From a cyanobacterium PCC 7702 (lineage in GTDB: Bacteria > Cyanobacteriota > Cyanobacteriia > Cyanobacteriales > Nostocaceae), in assembly GCA_000332255.1 (NCBI GenBank), contig KB235926.1, positions 539,475 to 603,474 on the forward strand: DNA of 64,000 bases, in the 5' to 3' direction. Made by a program: the position numbers and the translations under genes. Shown here one piece after another: positions 1 through 9,531 of this stretch. The notes under the pieces were generated by a model. The model was not told the origin of the DNA. It was given only the letters and a program-made list of their open reading frames with translations, and ran no database searches. Position 1 is the stretch's first letter. Every line of letters begins with the position of its first letter.

Positions 1-1
1 T

Positions 2-811
2 GTACCCATGCCCCGTGGTGAGATAAATCCTGCAGTTTTGGTAGCAGCGCAAATAGCAGGAGTTACTGAAATATACAGTATTGGCGGGGCGCAAGCAATA
101 GCAGCATTAGCCTGCGGAACAGAAAGTATCCCTCCTGTTGACAAAATTGTTGGTCCTGGCAATGCTTATGTTGCAGAAGCAAAGCGACAAGTATTTGGTA
201 GGGTTGGAATTGATAGTATCGCTGGACCGTCGGAGATTTTGGTAGTAGCCGACAGCCAGAACAATCCAGACTGGATTGCTTGGGATTTGCTGTCACAAGC
301 AGAACACGATCCCAGCGCTCAATCAATATTAATTACCGATTCAGAAAGTTTTGCCGAGGAAGCGATCGCTGCTGTTGAGAAAATTCTCAGTTATTTACCT
401 ACTAAAGAAGTAGCAGCTAGCAGTTGGAACAAGCACGGAGCGGTGATTATTGTTCGTAATTTAGATGAAAGCATTCCCTTGCTGAATCAGTTAGCACCAG
501 AGCATGTGGAATTGTGTGTAGAGCAGGCGCAGCTTTTTGCCCACCAGATCAAATGCGCTGGTAGCTTGTTTTTAGGACGCCACACTCCAGAAGCGATCGG
601 TGATTACGTTGGTGGTCCCAACCATGTTTTGCCTACTGCACGTTCTGCTCGGTTTGCTTCTGGCTTAAGTGTTTATGATTTTCTCAAAAGAATTACCTAT
701 TTGCAATGTGACAAACAAGCATTGCAAAGTATAGGTGAGGCAGCGATCGCTCTAGCACAAGCAGAAGGATTACCCGCCCATGCAGGTAGTGTCGCCGTAC
801 GGTTGACTTAG
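2..811 (+). CDS. hisD: Histidinol dehydrogenase, C-terminal part (5' end outside window)
   Basis: Catalyses the last two oxidations of histidine biosynthesis (L-histidinol to L-histidine, NAD+-dependent, Zn enzyme) in the cytosol. The reading frame is open to the left edge, so about 165 N-terminal residues of the usual ~430 are missing. The ATG at 8 is internal and not the true start. Visible family motifs are GPGNAYVAEAK, AGPSEILV, LLSQAEHDPSAQ (Zn-ligand Gln and His), LAPEHVEL (catalytic Glu-His pair), IGDYVGGPNHVLPT (Zn-ligand Asp) and the C-terminal PAHAGSVAVR (Zn-ligand His). All key residues in the visible part are intact. The stop codon overlaps by 4 bp the stop of the convergent gene that follows. 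Confidence 0.97.
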   Translation, partial: VPMPRGEINPAVLVAAQIAGVTEIYSIGGAQAIAALACGTESIPPVDKIVGPGNAYVAEAKRQVFGRVGIDSIAGPSEILVVADSQNNPDWIAWDLLSQAEHDPSAQSILITDSESFAEEAIAAVEKILSYLPTKEVAASSWNKHGAVIIVRNLDESIPLLNQLAPEHVELCVEQAQLFAHQIKCAGSLFLGRHTPEAIGDYVGGPNHVLPTARSARFASGLSVYDFLKRITYLQCDKQALQSIGEAAIALAQAEGLPAHAGSVAVRLT

Positions 812-1488
812 TAGAGAGTACGATAGTGTAAAAACAATTCGCTGTTAACTTGACGAGTTTCGACTAGCTGCAGGTGGGGAGCACTACGGGGAATAAAACC
901 CTCTCCTTCTACTGGAGTAGGTGCCTTTTCTCCTCCATAAATTACAGGCCAAATTGTCAACCACCAATCATCAATTCGTTTTGCTCCCACTAAAGAAGCT
1001 GTTAAGGAGCCACCTCCCAAAGCCACTACCTTGCGGATCCCCCGTTCTGCCATGATGCTATAACCCCGATCCCATTCTAGGTCTGTATCGCCAAGGGTGA
1101 TTAAATTTGCCACTTTCTCTAAAGCTTCGGTGTGGGAACTTTCCTGCAAAGCTGTTCTAGTCGTAAATATCCATCGCTCGACATCCTGTTGGAAAAAAGG
1201 CAAATCTAAAGATAGTTCTAGCGAGCGCGAAACCACGCAGGTAATTGGCTGGGGAGACTGTCCCCGTATCTGACGTGCGGCTAGCAATTCTGGGTTGGTA
1301 ATAACAAATGTTGTTCCCTCTGCCCGAATCGTTCCAGCTCCTACTAGAATTAAATCTGCAAGGGAGACTTGATACTCTAAGTGTGCTTTGTCAGCTCGGT
1401 CTGAATCTCGAGGAGCTCTGGGATCGACAGCACTGATTTTTCCATCTGCTGTCATTGCCAGAACCACTGTTGTTTGGATGGCTGTCAT
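808..1488 (-). CDS. RibD C-terminal-domain (pyrimidine reductase-like) oxidoreductase
   Basis: A 226-residue stand-alone RibD_C/dihydrofolate-reductase-fold protein. It has VVLAMTADGKIS at the N-terminus, LILVGAGTIRAEG (NADPH-binding and active-site region) and the C-terminal glycine-rich ALGGGSLTASLVGAKRIDDWWLTIWPVIYGGE, typical of the reductase half of RibD. No deaminase domain is present, so it is the single-domain form. These proteins can serve as 5-amino-6-(5-phosphoribosylamino)uracil reductase in riboflavin synthesis or act on other pteridine- or folate-like substrates; the sequence alone does not decide. It converges on hisD with a 4-bp overlap. Confidence 0.85.
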   Translation of the reverse strand: MTAIQTTVVLAMTADGKISAVDPRAPRDSDRADKAHLEYQVSLADLILVGAGTIRAEGTTFVITNPELLAARQIRGQSPQPITCVVSRSLELSLDLPFFQQDVERWIFTTRTALQESSHTEALEKVANLITLGDTDLEWDRGYSIMAERGIRKVVALGGGSLTASLVGAKRIDDWWLTIWPVIYGGEKAPTPVEGEGFIPRSAPHLQLVETRQVNSELFLHYRTLY

Positions 1489-1547
1489 GGTGAATGTTGG
1501 CAGGTTTTATGATTTTTTTAGTCTCTATTTATTGTAAAAGTCCTAAA

Positions 1548-1576
1548 TCAAAACCGGGCTGTTTGCAAACCCGGTT
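1548..1576 (-). terminator. Probable intrinsic terminator downstream of ctaB
   Basis: Inverted repeat AACCGGG (1552-1558) / CCCGGTT (1570-1576) with an 11-nt loop. On the minus strand it is followed by TTTTGATTT. It lies 45 bases beyond the ctaB stop codon and upstream of the next minus-strand gene. Confidence 0.6.
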
Positions 1577-1620
1577 GCTATTGATGGGTTAGTAGGAAAA
1601 AAGCAACTGTTTTGTAGTAG

Positions 1621-2574
1621 TTAGTTGAGAAGATGCAGTTGGGTGATAACAAAATTGCTGGCGTTATGGATAACAGGGAGACTGTCGACTACCATGCCCA
1701 GACATAACAGCATCATGTAGGAAATTGAAAAGAGAAATAATCCTCTGGCCAGATTGCGTTCTTGCGGATTTTGCAGCAGTTGCCAAGCTTTGTGAATAAA
1801 TACTCCTCCTAAATAAATGGCGATCGCTGCGTAGACTGTGCCACTTTGTCGCAACGGATAAACCAGTAACAGTGTTGCTGCCACGGTTAATAAGGTATAG
1901 TACCAAATTTGTCGCGCCGTTTCTTGATTTCCCGCAATTACTGGTAGCATTGGCACGCCTACTTTGGCGTAATCATCCTTAATCAGCAGCGCCAGCGACC
2001 AAAAGTGAGGCGGTGTCCATAGGAAAACGATGCTAAATAGTAACCATGCTGTCAAGCTTAGATGTCCCGTTACAGCTGTCCAGCCAACTAATGTGGGTAT
2101 TGCTCCTGCTGCACCTCCTATGACGATATTTTGACTGCTGTGGCGCTTCAGAAAATGTGTATAAATTAAAACGTAAAACCCAATGCCACACATTGCCAGC
2201 AGAGCTGCCAGTAAGTTAGCAAATATACTCAGTATGGCAAAAGCAGCGACAGCCATAGCAAAGGCAAAAATCAGAGCGTCCCGTGAGTGTATTCTGCCAG
2301 AAGGAATGGGACGGTGGCGGGTGCGCTCCATTTCCCAATCAATATCGCGATCGTAGACGCAGTTGATCGCCTGGGCGCTAGCAGCAGCCAGGGTGCCGCC
2401 AGTTAAAGTCGCAAGCAGCAGTATTGGGTCTACCTGTCCTTTGGCTGCAATCCACATACTTCCAGCTGTAGTGATTAACAACAGCGGGATGATCCTGGGC
2501 TTGGTTAACTGAAAATAGCTCAGAAGAATTTGCAGAAATGTTTCGCGCTGCTTCGAGACATTAGTCTCAATCAT
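1621..2574 (-). CDS. ctaB: Protoheme IX farnesyltransferase (heme O synthase)
   Basis: An integral membrane UbiA-family prenyltransferase that adds farnesyl to heme b to give heme O, the first step to the heme A of cytochrome oxidase. The 317 residues are of usual length. They hold the first Asp-rich prenyl-diphosphate motif [24 protein letters not shown] and the second around [17 protein letters not shown], with about eight or nine hydrophobic segments. The ATG start lies 74 bases after the stop of ctaA on the same strand, so the two form a small heme A operon, divergent from ctaCDE. Confidence 0.96.
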   Translation of the reverse strand: MIETNVSKQRETFLQILLSYFQLTKPRIIPLLLITTAGSMWIAAKGQVDPILLLATLTGGTLAAASAQAINCVYDRDIDWEMERTRHRPIPSGRIHSRDALIFAFAMAVAAFAILSIFANLLAALLAMCGIGFYVLIYTHFLKRHSSQNIVIGGAAGAIPTLVGWTAVTGHLSLTAWLLFSIVFLWTPPHFWSLALLIKDDYAKVGVPMLPVIAGNQETARQIWYYTLLTVAATLLLVYPLRQSGTVYAAIAIYLGGVFIHKAWQLLQNPQERNLARGLFLFSISYMMLLCLGMVVDSLPVIHNASNFVITQLHLLN

Positions 2575-2648
2575 TTTGGCAATATTTCCTTTTGTGTTAA
2601 CAACGTATAAGCTGCCGCGAGCGGCATTTCAACTTTCTGGAGTCGGAA

Positions 2649-3632
2649 TCAGAAACGAAGTTCTACGATAGATTTAGCGATCGCACCAGCTTTAGCAGCA
2701 ATCTTGTCAGTCTTGGGTTCCCGATTACTCGCCCAGTCACGCAGCGAGAGAACTGTAAAAACTACTAAAGTCCCTAGCAAAGCTGCTCCTACTGCTTGAT
2801 GGGAAACTGTCAGTAGCTCTAGTTGCAGGTGTAATCGGAAAGTTGCAAATCCCAATATAACTTGCAACACCAGCAGCCCAGCAGCCATACTGGCCAGTTT
2901 TCGTAAAGCCGGATGTAAAGCTGGAGTTCGCCAAGCCACGATCGCCACTGCCAATATTGCCACCACCGGCGGGAGCAAGCCAAAAATATGCGCATACATA
3001 ACATCGCAAAGTTGGTAGCCGGCAAAGCATTGATGTAATGCCCAGCGAGAACCAACTAAAGCACCGAGCAAGCTTTGTACGTACACCAAAACCGTCGCTG
3101 CTAAGCCTAGCCACGGTAACTTACCCACAGTTCCGGTACCTTGGTAAGGAGTTAGTGCCGTACCAATTACCAATAAAGTTGAGAAGAATAACAATGCCGT
3201 TCCCAGATGAGCAGTAACGATATCAAACCGCAAAAGTTGAGTGACCGTCAGTCCGCCCAGTATACCTTGGAAGACAATTAAAAACAAGGCAAATGTCGAT
3301 GCCCAAGGTAGCCAGGCCGGTAAACAGCGACGATACCACCAACACATCCCCACCACAGCGATCGCGCTCAAACCAATTAATGCTGCATCTAAGCGATGAA
3401 ACCACTCTAAAAAAACTTGGAAATTCATTTGCTTAGTTGGCAATAGTTTTCCATAGCACAAAGGCCAGTCTGGACAAGCTAGTCCTGCATTCATCACCCG
3501 TGTGGCACTGCCAATTGCCATCAAAATTAAAGTGGCTGCACTTATTCTCCACACCAAGCGACGAATTCGGTCTTTTGGTTGGCTTGTAATTACCTTTGTT
3601 GCATTTTGTTGTTCTAGGACAAACTCGCTCAT
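2649..3632 (-). CDS. ctaA: Heme A synthase (COX15/CtaA)
   Basis: Converts heme O to heme A by oxidising its C8 methyl group, in the membrane. The 327 residues have eight predicted membrane segments. The conserved heme-ligand histidines are visible in EWFHRLDAALIG and TVSHQAVGAALLG. MNAGLACPDWPLCYGK and the Cys pair near LHQCFAGYQLCDVMYAHIFG match the family. It is the first gene of the ctaA-ctaB unit and divergent from ctaC across about 350 bases that must hold both promoters. Confidence 0.96.
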   Translation of the reverse strand: MSEFVLEQQNATKVITSQPKDRIRRLVWRISAATLILMAIGSATRVMNAGLACPDWPLCYGKLLPTKQMNFQVFLEWFHRLDAALIGLSAIAVVGMCWWYRRCLPAWLPWASTFALFLIVFQGILGGLTVTQLLRFDIVTAHLGTALLFFSTLLVIGTALTPYQGTGTVGKLPWLGLAATVLVYVQSLLGALVGSRWALHQCFAGYQLCDVMYAHIFGLLPPVVAILAVAIVAWRTPALHPALRKLASMAAGLLVLQVILGFATFRLHLQLELLTVSHQAVGAALLGTLVVFTVLSLRDWASNREPKTDKIAAKAGAIAKSIVELRF

Positions 3633-3980
3633 GAAAGATACCTTTTGCCTGCTTTTGGCGAGCTAGCAATTTTCTAAGGTTGAACTTGTGAACTTCCTTT
3701 TCCACCCTAGCTTATATAAACTTGAGTTGCAGATCGGCTCTCATTTATACTTTGAAATACCTTTGCCAGCTCTAACTTCAAGCTTTAGAGATTTTTCCAA
3801 TTGTCAGTGAATTACCAAATCTTGCCACGTTGCATCTATCTAAGTTGGATTGATGTTAGAAACAACTGCTTAAAAATTAATAATAATTTCACCTTCTGGC
3901 AGCAAATGTTCGGCAGCCTAGACTACCGTAGTAAGTGAGCTGTTCTGTTCCACGTAGTAAAGTCATCAACTGTATCAACC
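3633..3980. promoter_or_regulatory. Divergent intergenic region between ctaA and ctaC
   Basis: 348 bases without a convincing gene between the divergent heme A synthesis and oxidase genes. It must carry both promoters. I see no clear named operator or RNA structure in it. Confidence 0.5.
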
Positions 3981-5057
3981 GTGAAAATTCCAAGTTCCAT
4001 CTGGACATTACTCATTGGCATCCTACTGACATTAGTCAGCCTCTGGTACGGTCAAAATCACAATCTTCTCCCCGCGGAAGCCTCCGAAGAAGCTTCTTTG
4101 GTAGATGGTCTGTTCAACACGATGATGACCATATCTACGGGCATCTTTTTAATTGTCGAAGGCGTTTTGATATACTCTGTCGTTAGATATCGCCGACGCC
4201 GCGATGACGATAAGGACGGTCCGCCGATTCACGGTAACGTCCCGTTGGAAATTCTCTGGACGGCGATCCCGGCAATTATCGTTATTGGTATTTCCGTGTA
4301 CAGTTTTGATGTATACAATGAAATGGGCGGCTTTAATCCTCATGCCATCCACCAAGCCCCCGTCAGTCCACAAGCAATGAAAATGCCAGGAGCAGCTTTT
4401 GCGGCTACTTTAAGTACTACACCAGCAACTGCACAATCCAGCCTTACCCAACAAGAGCAGGATCCGGCTACCGCAGCAGTCCGCAATGCTGACCAAATTC
4501 CCCAAAAGCAAAACGCTCCCGGCGCAGGAATTGTCTCTCCCACTATCGGCCCAACTATTGAAAAGCAAAGTAAACCACCCGCACTCCAAGTCAACGTTAC
4601 GGGTCTTCAGTATGCATGGATTTTTACCTACCCAGAGACAGGTGTGACTACTGGTGAACTACACCTTCCTGTAGGTCAGCAAGTGCGAATTAACATCACA
4701 GCCAACGACGTTATCCATGCTTTCTGGGTACCAGAATTTCGCCTCAAGCAAGATGCGATCCCTGGCAGACAAACCGAAATTAGCTTCACTCCCAGCAAAG
4801 AAGGTACCTACGCCCTCATCTGCGCAGAGCTTTGCGGTCCCTACCACGGTGCCATGAGAACACAGGTGGTCGTCGAAAAACCAGAAGCATTTGCAGCGTG
4901 GATGCAACAGCAGCAAGTCGCAACTACCCAAACGCTAGACCAGGCGATCGCTGCTAATCCTTCTTCTCCTCCCGAATTAACTTCAACTGAATTTCTTGCA
5001 CCTTATAGCCGTGACATGGGAATTACACCAGAAACACTACACCAAATTCACAACTAG
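3981..5057 (+). CDS. ctaC: Cytochrome c oxidase subunit II
   Basis: CuA-bearing subunit of the aa3-type terminal oxidase, which accepts electrons from cytochrome c. It has a GTG start and two N-terminal hydrophobic segments (a possible signal/TM, then the TM at about residues 45-70). A low-complexity Ala/Gln/Pro-rich insertion covers roughly residues 115-195, followed by the cupredoxin domain. The CuA motif CAELCGPYHGAM is complete, and VIHAFWVPEFRLKQDAIPG carries the upstream His. At 358 residues it is longer than bacterial relatives because of the insertion. It is first in ctaC-ctaD-ctaE, with 31 bases to ctaD. Confidence 0.97.
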   Translation: MKIPSSIWTLLIGILLTLVSLWYGQNHNLLPAEASEEASLVDGLFNTMMTISTGIFLIVEGVLIYSVVRYRRRRDDDKDGPPIHGNVPLEILWTAIPAIIVIGISVYSFDVYNEMGGFNPHAIHQAPVSPQAMKMPGAAFAATLSTTPATAQSSLTQQEQDPATAAVRNADQIPQKQNAPGAGIVSPTIGPTIEKQSKPPALQVNVTGLQYAWIFTYPETGVTTGELHLPVGQQVRINITANDVIHAFWVPEFRLKQDAIPGRQTEISFTPSKEGTYALICAELCGPYHGAMRTQVVVEKPEAFAAWMQQQQVATTQTLDQAIAANPSSPPELTSTEFLAPYSRDMGITPETLHQIHN

Positions 5058-5088
5058 CAGTAGCTAGAAATCAACACAAGAACTGATT

Positions 5089-6834
5089 ATGGTACAAGCA
5101 CAAATACAACAAAAGGCTAATATTGCTGCCGAAATTGACGAACCAGGAGTCAGAAAGTGGTGGGAATACTTTACTTTTAACACCGACCATAAAGTTATCG
5201 GCATTCAATACCTGGTCACCACGTTTATTTTCTACTGCATTGGCGGCGTTATGGCTGACCTGGTACGCACGGAACTGCGAACCCCAGAAGTAGACTTTGT
5301 GACTCCTGAAGTCTACAACAGCTTGTTTACGCTGCATGCCACAATCATGATTTTTTTGTGGATTGTGCCAGCTGGTGCTGGATTCGCTAACTACGTGCTT
5401 CCACTGATGATCGGGGCAAAAGATATGGCGTTTCCCCGCCTGAACGCCCTGGCCTTTTGGATTATTCCCCCGGCTGGTTTGATGTTGATCGCCAGCTTGC
5501 TTGTGGGAGACGCACCAGACGCTGGTTGGACTTCTTACCCTCCCCTGAGTTTGCTAACCGGCCAAGTGGGTGAGGGAATTTGGATTATGAGTATCCTGCT
5601 TTTGGGTACGTCATCTATCCTAGGAGCAATCAATTTCCTTGTTACCCTTATAAAAATGCGTACCCCGGGCTTGGGGTTCCATCAATTGCCTTTATTTTGC
5701 TGGGCAATGTTTGCAACTTCAGCACTGGTCCTCATCTCTACGCCAGTACTGGCTGCAGGCTTGATTCTACTTGCCTTTGACTTGTTTGCCGGCACAACCT
5801 TTTTTAACCCGACTGGCGGCGGTGACCCCGTAGTCTACCAGCACATGTTCTGGTTTTATTCTCACCCGGCTGTTTACATCATGATTTTGCCCTTTTTTGG
5901 GGTAATTTCAGAGGTGATCCCGGTTCATTCCCGCAAACCAATTTTTGGTTATAAAGCGATCGCCTATTCCTCTTTGGCAATTAGCTTTTTAGGCTTGATC
6001 GTTTGGGCCCACCACATGTTCACCAGTGGTATCCCCGGCTGGTTGCGAATGTTCTTTATGATCACTACCATGATCATCGCCGTACCCACGGGAATTAAAA
6101 TTTTCAGCTGGCTGGCAACTTTGTGGGGAGGAAAACTTCACCTAGAACGCCCGGCTCTGTTGTTTGCAATCGGTTTTGTTGGTACTTTTGTCATAGGTGG
6201 CATCAGCGGTGTGATGCTGGCAGCCGTACCCTTTGATATCCACGTCCACGATACCTATTTCGTAGTGGCGCACTTGCACTACGTTCTCTTTGGTGGTAGC
6301 GTCTTAGGTATTTATGCTGCCTTCTATCACTGGTTCCCCAAAATGACGGGACGAATGCTTAATAATTTCTGGGGACAGGTTCACTTCGCCCTTACCATCA
6401 TCGGTTTAAACTTGACCTTTTTACCCATGCACAAGTTGGGAATGATGGGTATGAACCGCCGCATTGCCCAGTACGATCCCAAATTTGCTTTCCTCAACGA
6501 AATCTGCACCTACGGTGCTTACCTACTCGCAGTTTCCACACTCCCGTTCATCATTAACGTGATTTGGAGCTGGATGTACGGACCAAAAGCTGGTAACAAT
6601 CCCTGGAAAGCACTGACCCTAGAATGGATGACTGCTTCCCCACCAGCAATTGAAAACTTTCACAAACCTCCCATACTAGCCACAGGCCCCTACGACTACG
6701 GCTTAGAAAATACTAGCGAAGGTGTTCCCCTCTCTGACACCGAACCGGTTTTATCTGCTAGTACAAATTCAGTTCTACGCGCCAATCCTGACGAACCATA
6801 TCCAGCTATTGCTGCTGAAACTGATGAACGTTAA
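5089..6834 (+). CDS. ctaD: Cytochrome c oxidase subunit I
   Basis: Catalytic heme-copper subunit, 581 residues with twelve membrane helices. The motif around WFYSHPAVYIMILP holds the CuB His and the cross-linked Tyr. VWAHHMFTSG supplies two more CuB His, and HVHDTYFVVAHLHYV carries the heme a and a3 ligands. It reduces O2 to water and pumps protons in the thylakoid or plasma membrane. The C-terminal tail of about 60 residues is hydrophilic. It lies between ctaC and ctaE on the same strand in an obvious operon. Confidence 0.98.
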   Translation: MVQAQIQQKANIAAEIDEPGVRKWWEYFTFNTDHKVIGIQYLVTTFIFYCIGGVMADLVRTELRTPEVDFVTPEVYNSLFTLHATIMIFLWIVPAGAGFANYVLPLMIGAKDMAFPRLNALAFWIIPPAGLMLIASLLVGDAPDAGWTSYPPLSLLTGQVGEGIWIMSILLLGTSSILGAINFLVTLIKMRTPGLGFHQLPLFCWAMFATSALVLISTPVLAAGLILLAFDLFAGTTFFNPTGGGDPVVYQHMFWFYSHPAVYIMILPFFGVISEVIPVHSRKPIFGYKAIAYSSLAISFLGLIVWAHHMFTSGIPGWLRMFFMITTMIIAVPTGIKIFSWLATLWGGKLHLERPALLFAIGFVGTFVIGGISGVMLAAVPFDIHVHDTYFVVAHLHYVLFGGSVLGIYAAFYHWFPKMTGRMLNNFWGQVHFALTIIGLNLTFLPMHKLGMMGMNRRIAQYDPKFAFLNEICTYGAYLLAVSTLPFIINVIWSWMYGPKAGNNPWKALTLEWMTASPPAIENFHKPPILATGPYDYGLENTSEGVPLSDTEPVLSASTNSVLRANPDEPYPAIAAETDER

Positions 6835-6889
6835 TACAGGCAAGATACTTGCTCATTGATAACTTCACACCTTATATTTTTGAAGATTC

Positions 6890-7510
6890 ATGCAAAGTCA
6901 AACAATTGACCCAGCAAAAACAGAGCTAAATTACCATCACAAAGCGGAAGCCGCTCATTACGAAGAACATCCGGATTTTCGTCTGTTTGGACTAATTATG
7001 TTCCTCGTCGCCGAAGGAATGATTTTTATGGGGTTGTTCGGTGCTTATCTGGCTTTCCGCGCTACTTTTCCTGTTTGGCCTCCAGAAGGAACCCCCGAAC
7101 TAGAGTTGTTGCTTCCTGGAGTTAATACTATTAATTTGATCGCCAGCAGTTTTGTAATCCACAATGCTGACGCCGCTATTAAAAAGAATAATGTGCGGGG
7201 TATGCAAATGTGGTTCGCTATTACTGCCGTGATGGGGATCGTTTTCTTAGCAGGGCAGTTGTATGAATACTACCACCTGGAATTTGGCTTGACTACCAAC
7301 TTGTTCGCCAGTGCATTTTACGTTTTGACAGGATTCCACGGCCTGCACGTTACTATCGGTGTTTTAGCAATCTTAGCTGTGTTGGTGCGATCGCTCAAAC
7401 CCGGTCATTACACTAAAGAAAAGCACTTTGGCATAGAAGCCGCAGAACTTTACTGGCATTTTGTAGATGTGATTTGGATTATTCTGTTCGGATTATTGTA
7501 TATTCTTTAA
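6890..7510 (+). CDS. ctaE: Cytochrome c oxidase subunit III
   Basis: A 206-residue membrane protein with five helices, the short bacterial form of COX3. FVLTGFHGLHVTIGVLAI and YWHFVDVIWIILFGLLYIL are the hallmark C-terminal motifs, and the Glu in VAEGMIFMGLFGAYLAFR is conserved. It is last in the ctaCDE operon, 55 bases after ctaD, and is followed by an intrinsic terminator. Confidence 0.97.
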   Translation: MQSQTIDPAKTELNYHHKAEAAHYEEHPDFRLFGLIMFLVAEGMIFMGLFGAYLAFRATFPVWPPEGTPELELLLPGVNTINLIASSFVIHNADAAIKKNNVRGMQMWFAITAVMGIVFLAGQLYEYYHLEFGLTTNLFASAFYVLTGFHGLHVTIGVLAILAVLVRSLKPGHYTKEKHFGIEAAELYWHFVDVIWIILFGLLYIL

Positions 7511-7532
7511 TTGCTAATTCCTAACCAACTCC

Positions 7533-7556
7533 AAACCCCCCACGGGGTTTTTTATT
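7533..7556 (+). terminator. Intrinsic terminator after ctaCDE
   Basis: Hairpin AAACCCC (7533-7539) / GGGGTTT (7544-7550) with a 4-base loop, followed directly by a T-rich run. It lies 22 bases past the ctaE stop codon. Confidence 0.85.
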
Positions 7557-7760
7557 TTTATATTTAATTTTTATTATATTTAATTTTTATATTTAGTAAT
7601 TTAGTAAATTTAGTTAAGAGGATGTTTGCTCGGACAAGCAATGTAGTAGCTAAAACGTTCTCTTCTTCTATTTGTCACAAATGAAACTTTACAAACATCC
7701 CCTGACACTACACCTTCTTGTTTTTTCTAGCCACCACCGCTAAAAGCAGCCCTCATCAAG

Positions 7761-8042
7761 CTAGGAACGGTAATATTTTTCTTTGTAAATTATAGTCTTG
7801 GTCGATTTCCAGCCATCACCTTCTTCGACAGTAGTTTGCGCTTGACCGTCACCTTTTGTTGTCGTTTGTCCTGAAGATGGCGAGCCTAAATACTCAAAAT
7901 AAAAAAATGGTAAAAAATAGTCTATCCAAAATGGAGAAATGGAATTTCCACCTGCGACTTTTTCGCTCTCTTCATTGTTCAGTTCTTGGCACAAACCCAT
8001 AGATTCCAGCTGATAAATCTTAAATTCAAGCAAATTAGGCAT
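7761..8042 (-). CDS. Small peptide with double-glycine-type leader (bacteriocin/RiPP precursor-like)
   Basis: 93 residues preceded by a strong Shine-Dalgarno (GGGAGGAAATC then ATG). Residues 1-32 look like a double-glycine leader: QELNNEESEKVAGG ends in VAGG, the site usually cut by C39-peptidase ABC exporters. The remainder begins with an aromatic-rich stretch (SPFWIDYFLPFFYFEYLG) and continues Thr/Gly/Lys-rich with no Cys. No exporter or modifying enzyme is adjacent. In the +1 frame beyond the stop there is an open C-terminal-looking end (about 7727-7780) finishing SLMRAAFSGGG, so the A-rich run near 7780 may mark a frameshift. The function is unproven; I only recognise the leader type. Confidence 0.55.
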   Translation of the reverse strand: MPNLLEFKIYQLESMGLCQELNNEESEKVAGGNSISPFWIDYFLPFFYFEYLGSPSSGQTTTKGDGQAQTTVEEGDGWKSTKTIIYKEKYYRS

Positions 8043-8377
8043 GATTTCCTCCCAAATTACGAATTCCGTAATTTTCGATTAGGATTTTGATTTTGAGTCT
8101 TAAGAACCCTACTTAAAATTTAATTCCAAGAAAACATTTATTTCCAGATAAATTGCGCAATTTGGATTGCATAAATCTGAATATAGTATTTCATTTTTAA
8201 GTAAAGCTCGTGTCAGTTAACAACAAATTTCTTGATTACTTTTAAAAAATTTTATACCTTCTCAAATTAGAACTTAAGTGCTTTCAAGCACCTGCTTGTC
8301 GGTATTTCCTAAAGGAAGCGCAATTAGAAATAAAACCTGAGATTGACACTAGCTAAATATTTTACGCAAGCCATAGA
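8043..8377. other. AT-rich non-coding stretch upstream of the small peptide gene
   Basis: 335 bases, AT-rich and without a convincing gene on either strand. It presumably holds the promoter of the minus-strand peptide gene. No clear hairpin or operator was recognised. Confidence 0.4.
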
Positions 8378-9098
8378 TTATGGTTTTTGAGCAACTACCA
8401 AAAATCCATCTCCGTGCTGGTTGCATTTTCATAAACTTGCGTAAACTTGCGCTCATAGCTGTGAGCGATACTTCTTTGTCGATCCATCTTTTTTCTTATC
8501 GCTTGCTCTATCTTTGCTGAGACTTCTACTCTTAAACCTAAAATATTCGCTAATTAAACTTAAGGGTTTATAGCATTCATAATTAGCAGTGGCAAAGCGT
8601 GTAAATCTCCCCCTATACAAGGATTACCATCATTTGGCCGTTGGAGAAACTGGTAATAGGCGATCGCCTGCTGTAAAACTGGGGTTGTCGGTGCAATCAA
8701 AAATCCTTCCCAATCTGGACTGCAGACTTCGATGAAGCCTTTAGCTTTGACAACTTGTTTCGTTTTTTACAGGGCTAGTACTGGTTTTTGCAGATGCTCG
8801 AAAATAGCATGAGCAAACACGTAGGGTGTAAATATTAGCACTAATGTTAATATTATTAATTCTCCCTAGCTCGATTTGCGAGACTGCTTGGTCAATTACT
8901 GTCACAACACAGCAGCATTCACGAAGTGACTCCGAAGGAATATCGCACCTGCCAAACCTAGGGTAATTGTACCACGACCACAACCGCAATCTAGTAAATA
9001 CATTAGTGTCCGCAGTTAGGGAACAAAGAAAGCAGCCTGAAATACAGCATAAAGTTTGTAGCATCGGTACCATAACCTGGTGTGTAATTTTCCGGCAT
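8378..9098 (-). pseudogene. Decayed SAM-dependent methyltransferase
   Basis: Minus-strand remnants of a class I methyltransferase can be followed across several frames. The start is MPENYTPGYGTDATNFML. Then come motif I in another frame (YLLDCGCGRGTITLGLA), a middle part VIDQAVSQIELGRINN, a post-core part GFIEVCSPDWEGFLIAP with QQAIAYYQFLQRPNDGNP, and an end like GDGFLVVAQKP. At least three frame changes separate these pieces, so no functional protein can be made. The total length (about 240 codons) is close to the intact family (~270). The longest open piece, within 8741-9073, is just part of this ruin. Confidence 0.8.
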
Positions 9099-9531
9099 TT
9101 TTACGACTCCTACCTTACTCTGATCGGTTGCCAATTCCTTGGCGACCTTAGCAAGCGTGGAAAAACGTATTTGGCAAAATTAAACTAAATCCAAGATATT
9201 CCGCGCCATTTGCACTAATGAAACGCTAAAATAAAGTTGCACGTGCAATCTGATGTCTTAGACGTTCTTGGTGGTGAAAGTTATCTAGAGTATTAAAGTA
9301 TAAAGTTTTATTGTTGGGGCAAAAGTTGGATATCAACTAAAAACATAACCGCCCTGTTTCCAAAAGACTTGCACAGAAAATTTGCACACTCCTTCAGATA
9401 AAGCTAGTCGGATATATCATTTAGTGCCGTAAACCGTGGTTTTTTGTGCAAAAACAAAAATCAACAACTACGGCTTTTTCCCCTGCAAAGGTATGATGCG
9501 TTAAGTAAAGTACTATCTAGATTTTAAAAAT
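9099..9531. other. Intergenic region upstream of the aminotransferase
   Basis: 433 bases between the methyltransferase pseudogene and the plus-strand aminotransferase. I see no gene, and it must contain the aminotransferase promoter. No confident regulatory motif. Confidence 0.4.

Noticed and set aside
8967..9188. Plus-strand 73-residue frame
   Set aside because: It lies opposite the decayed methyltransferase, whose motifs are clear on the minus strand; composition is not protein-like.
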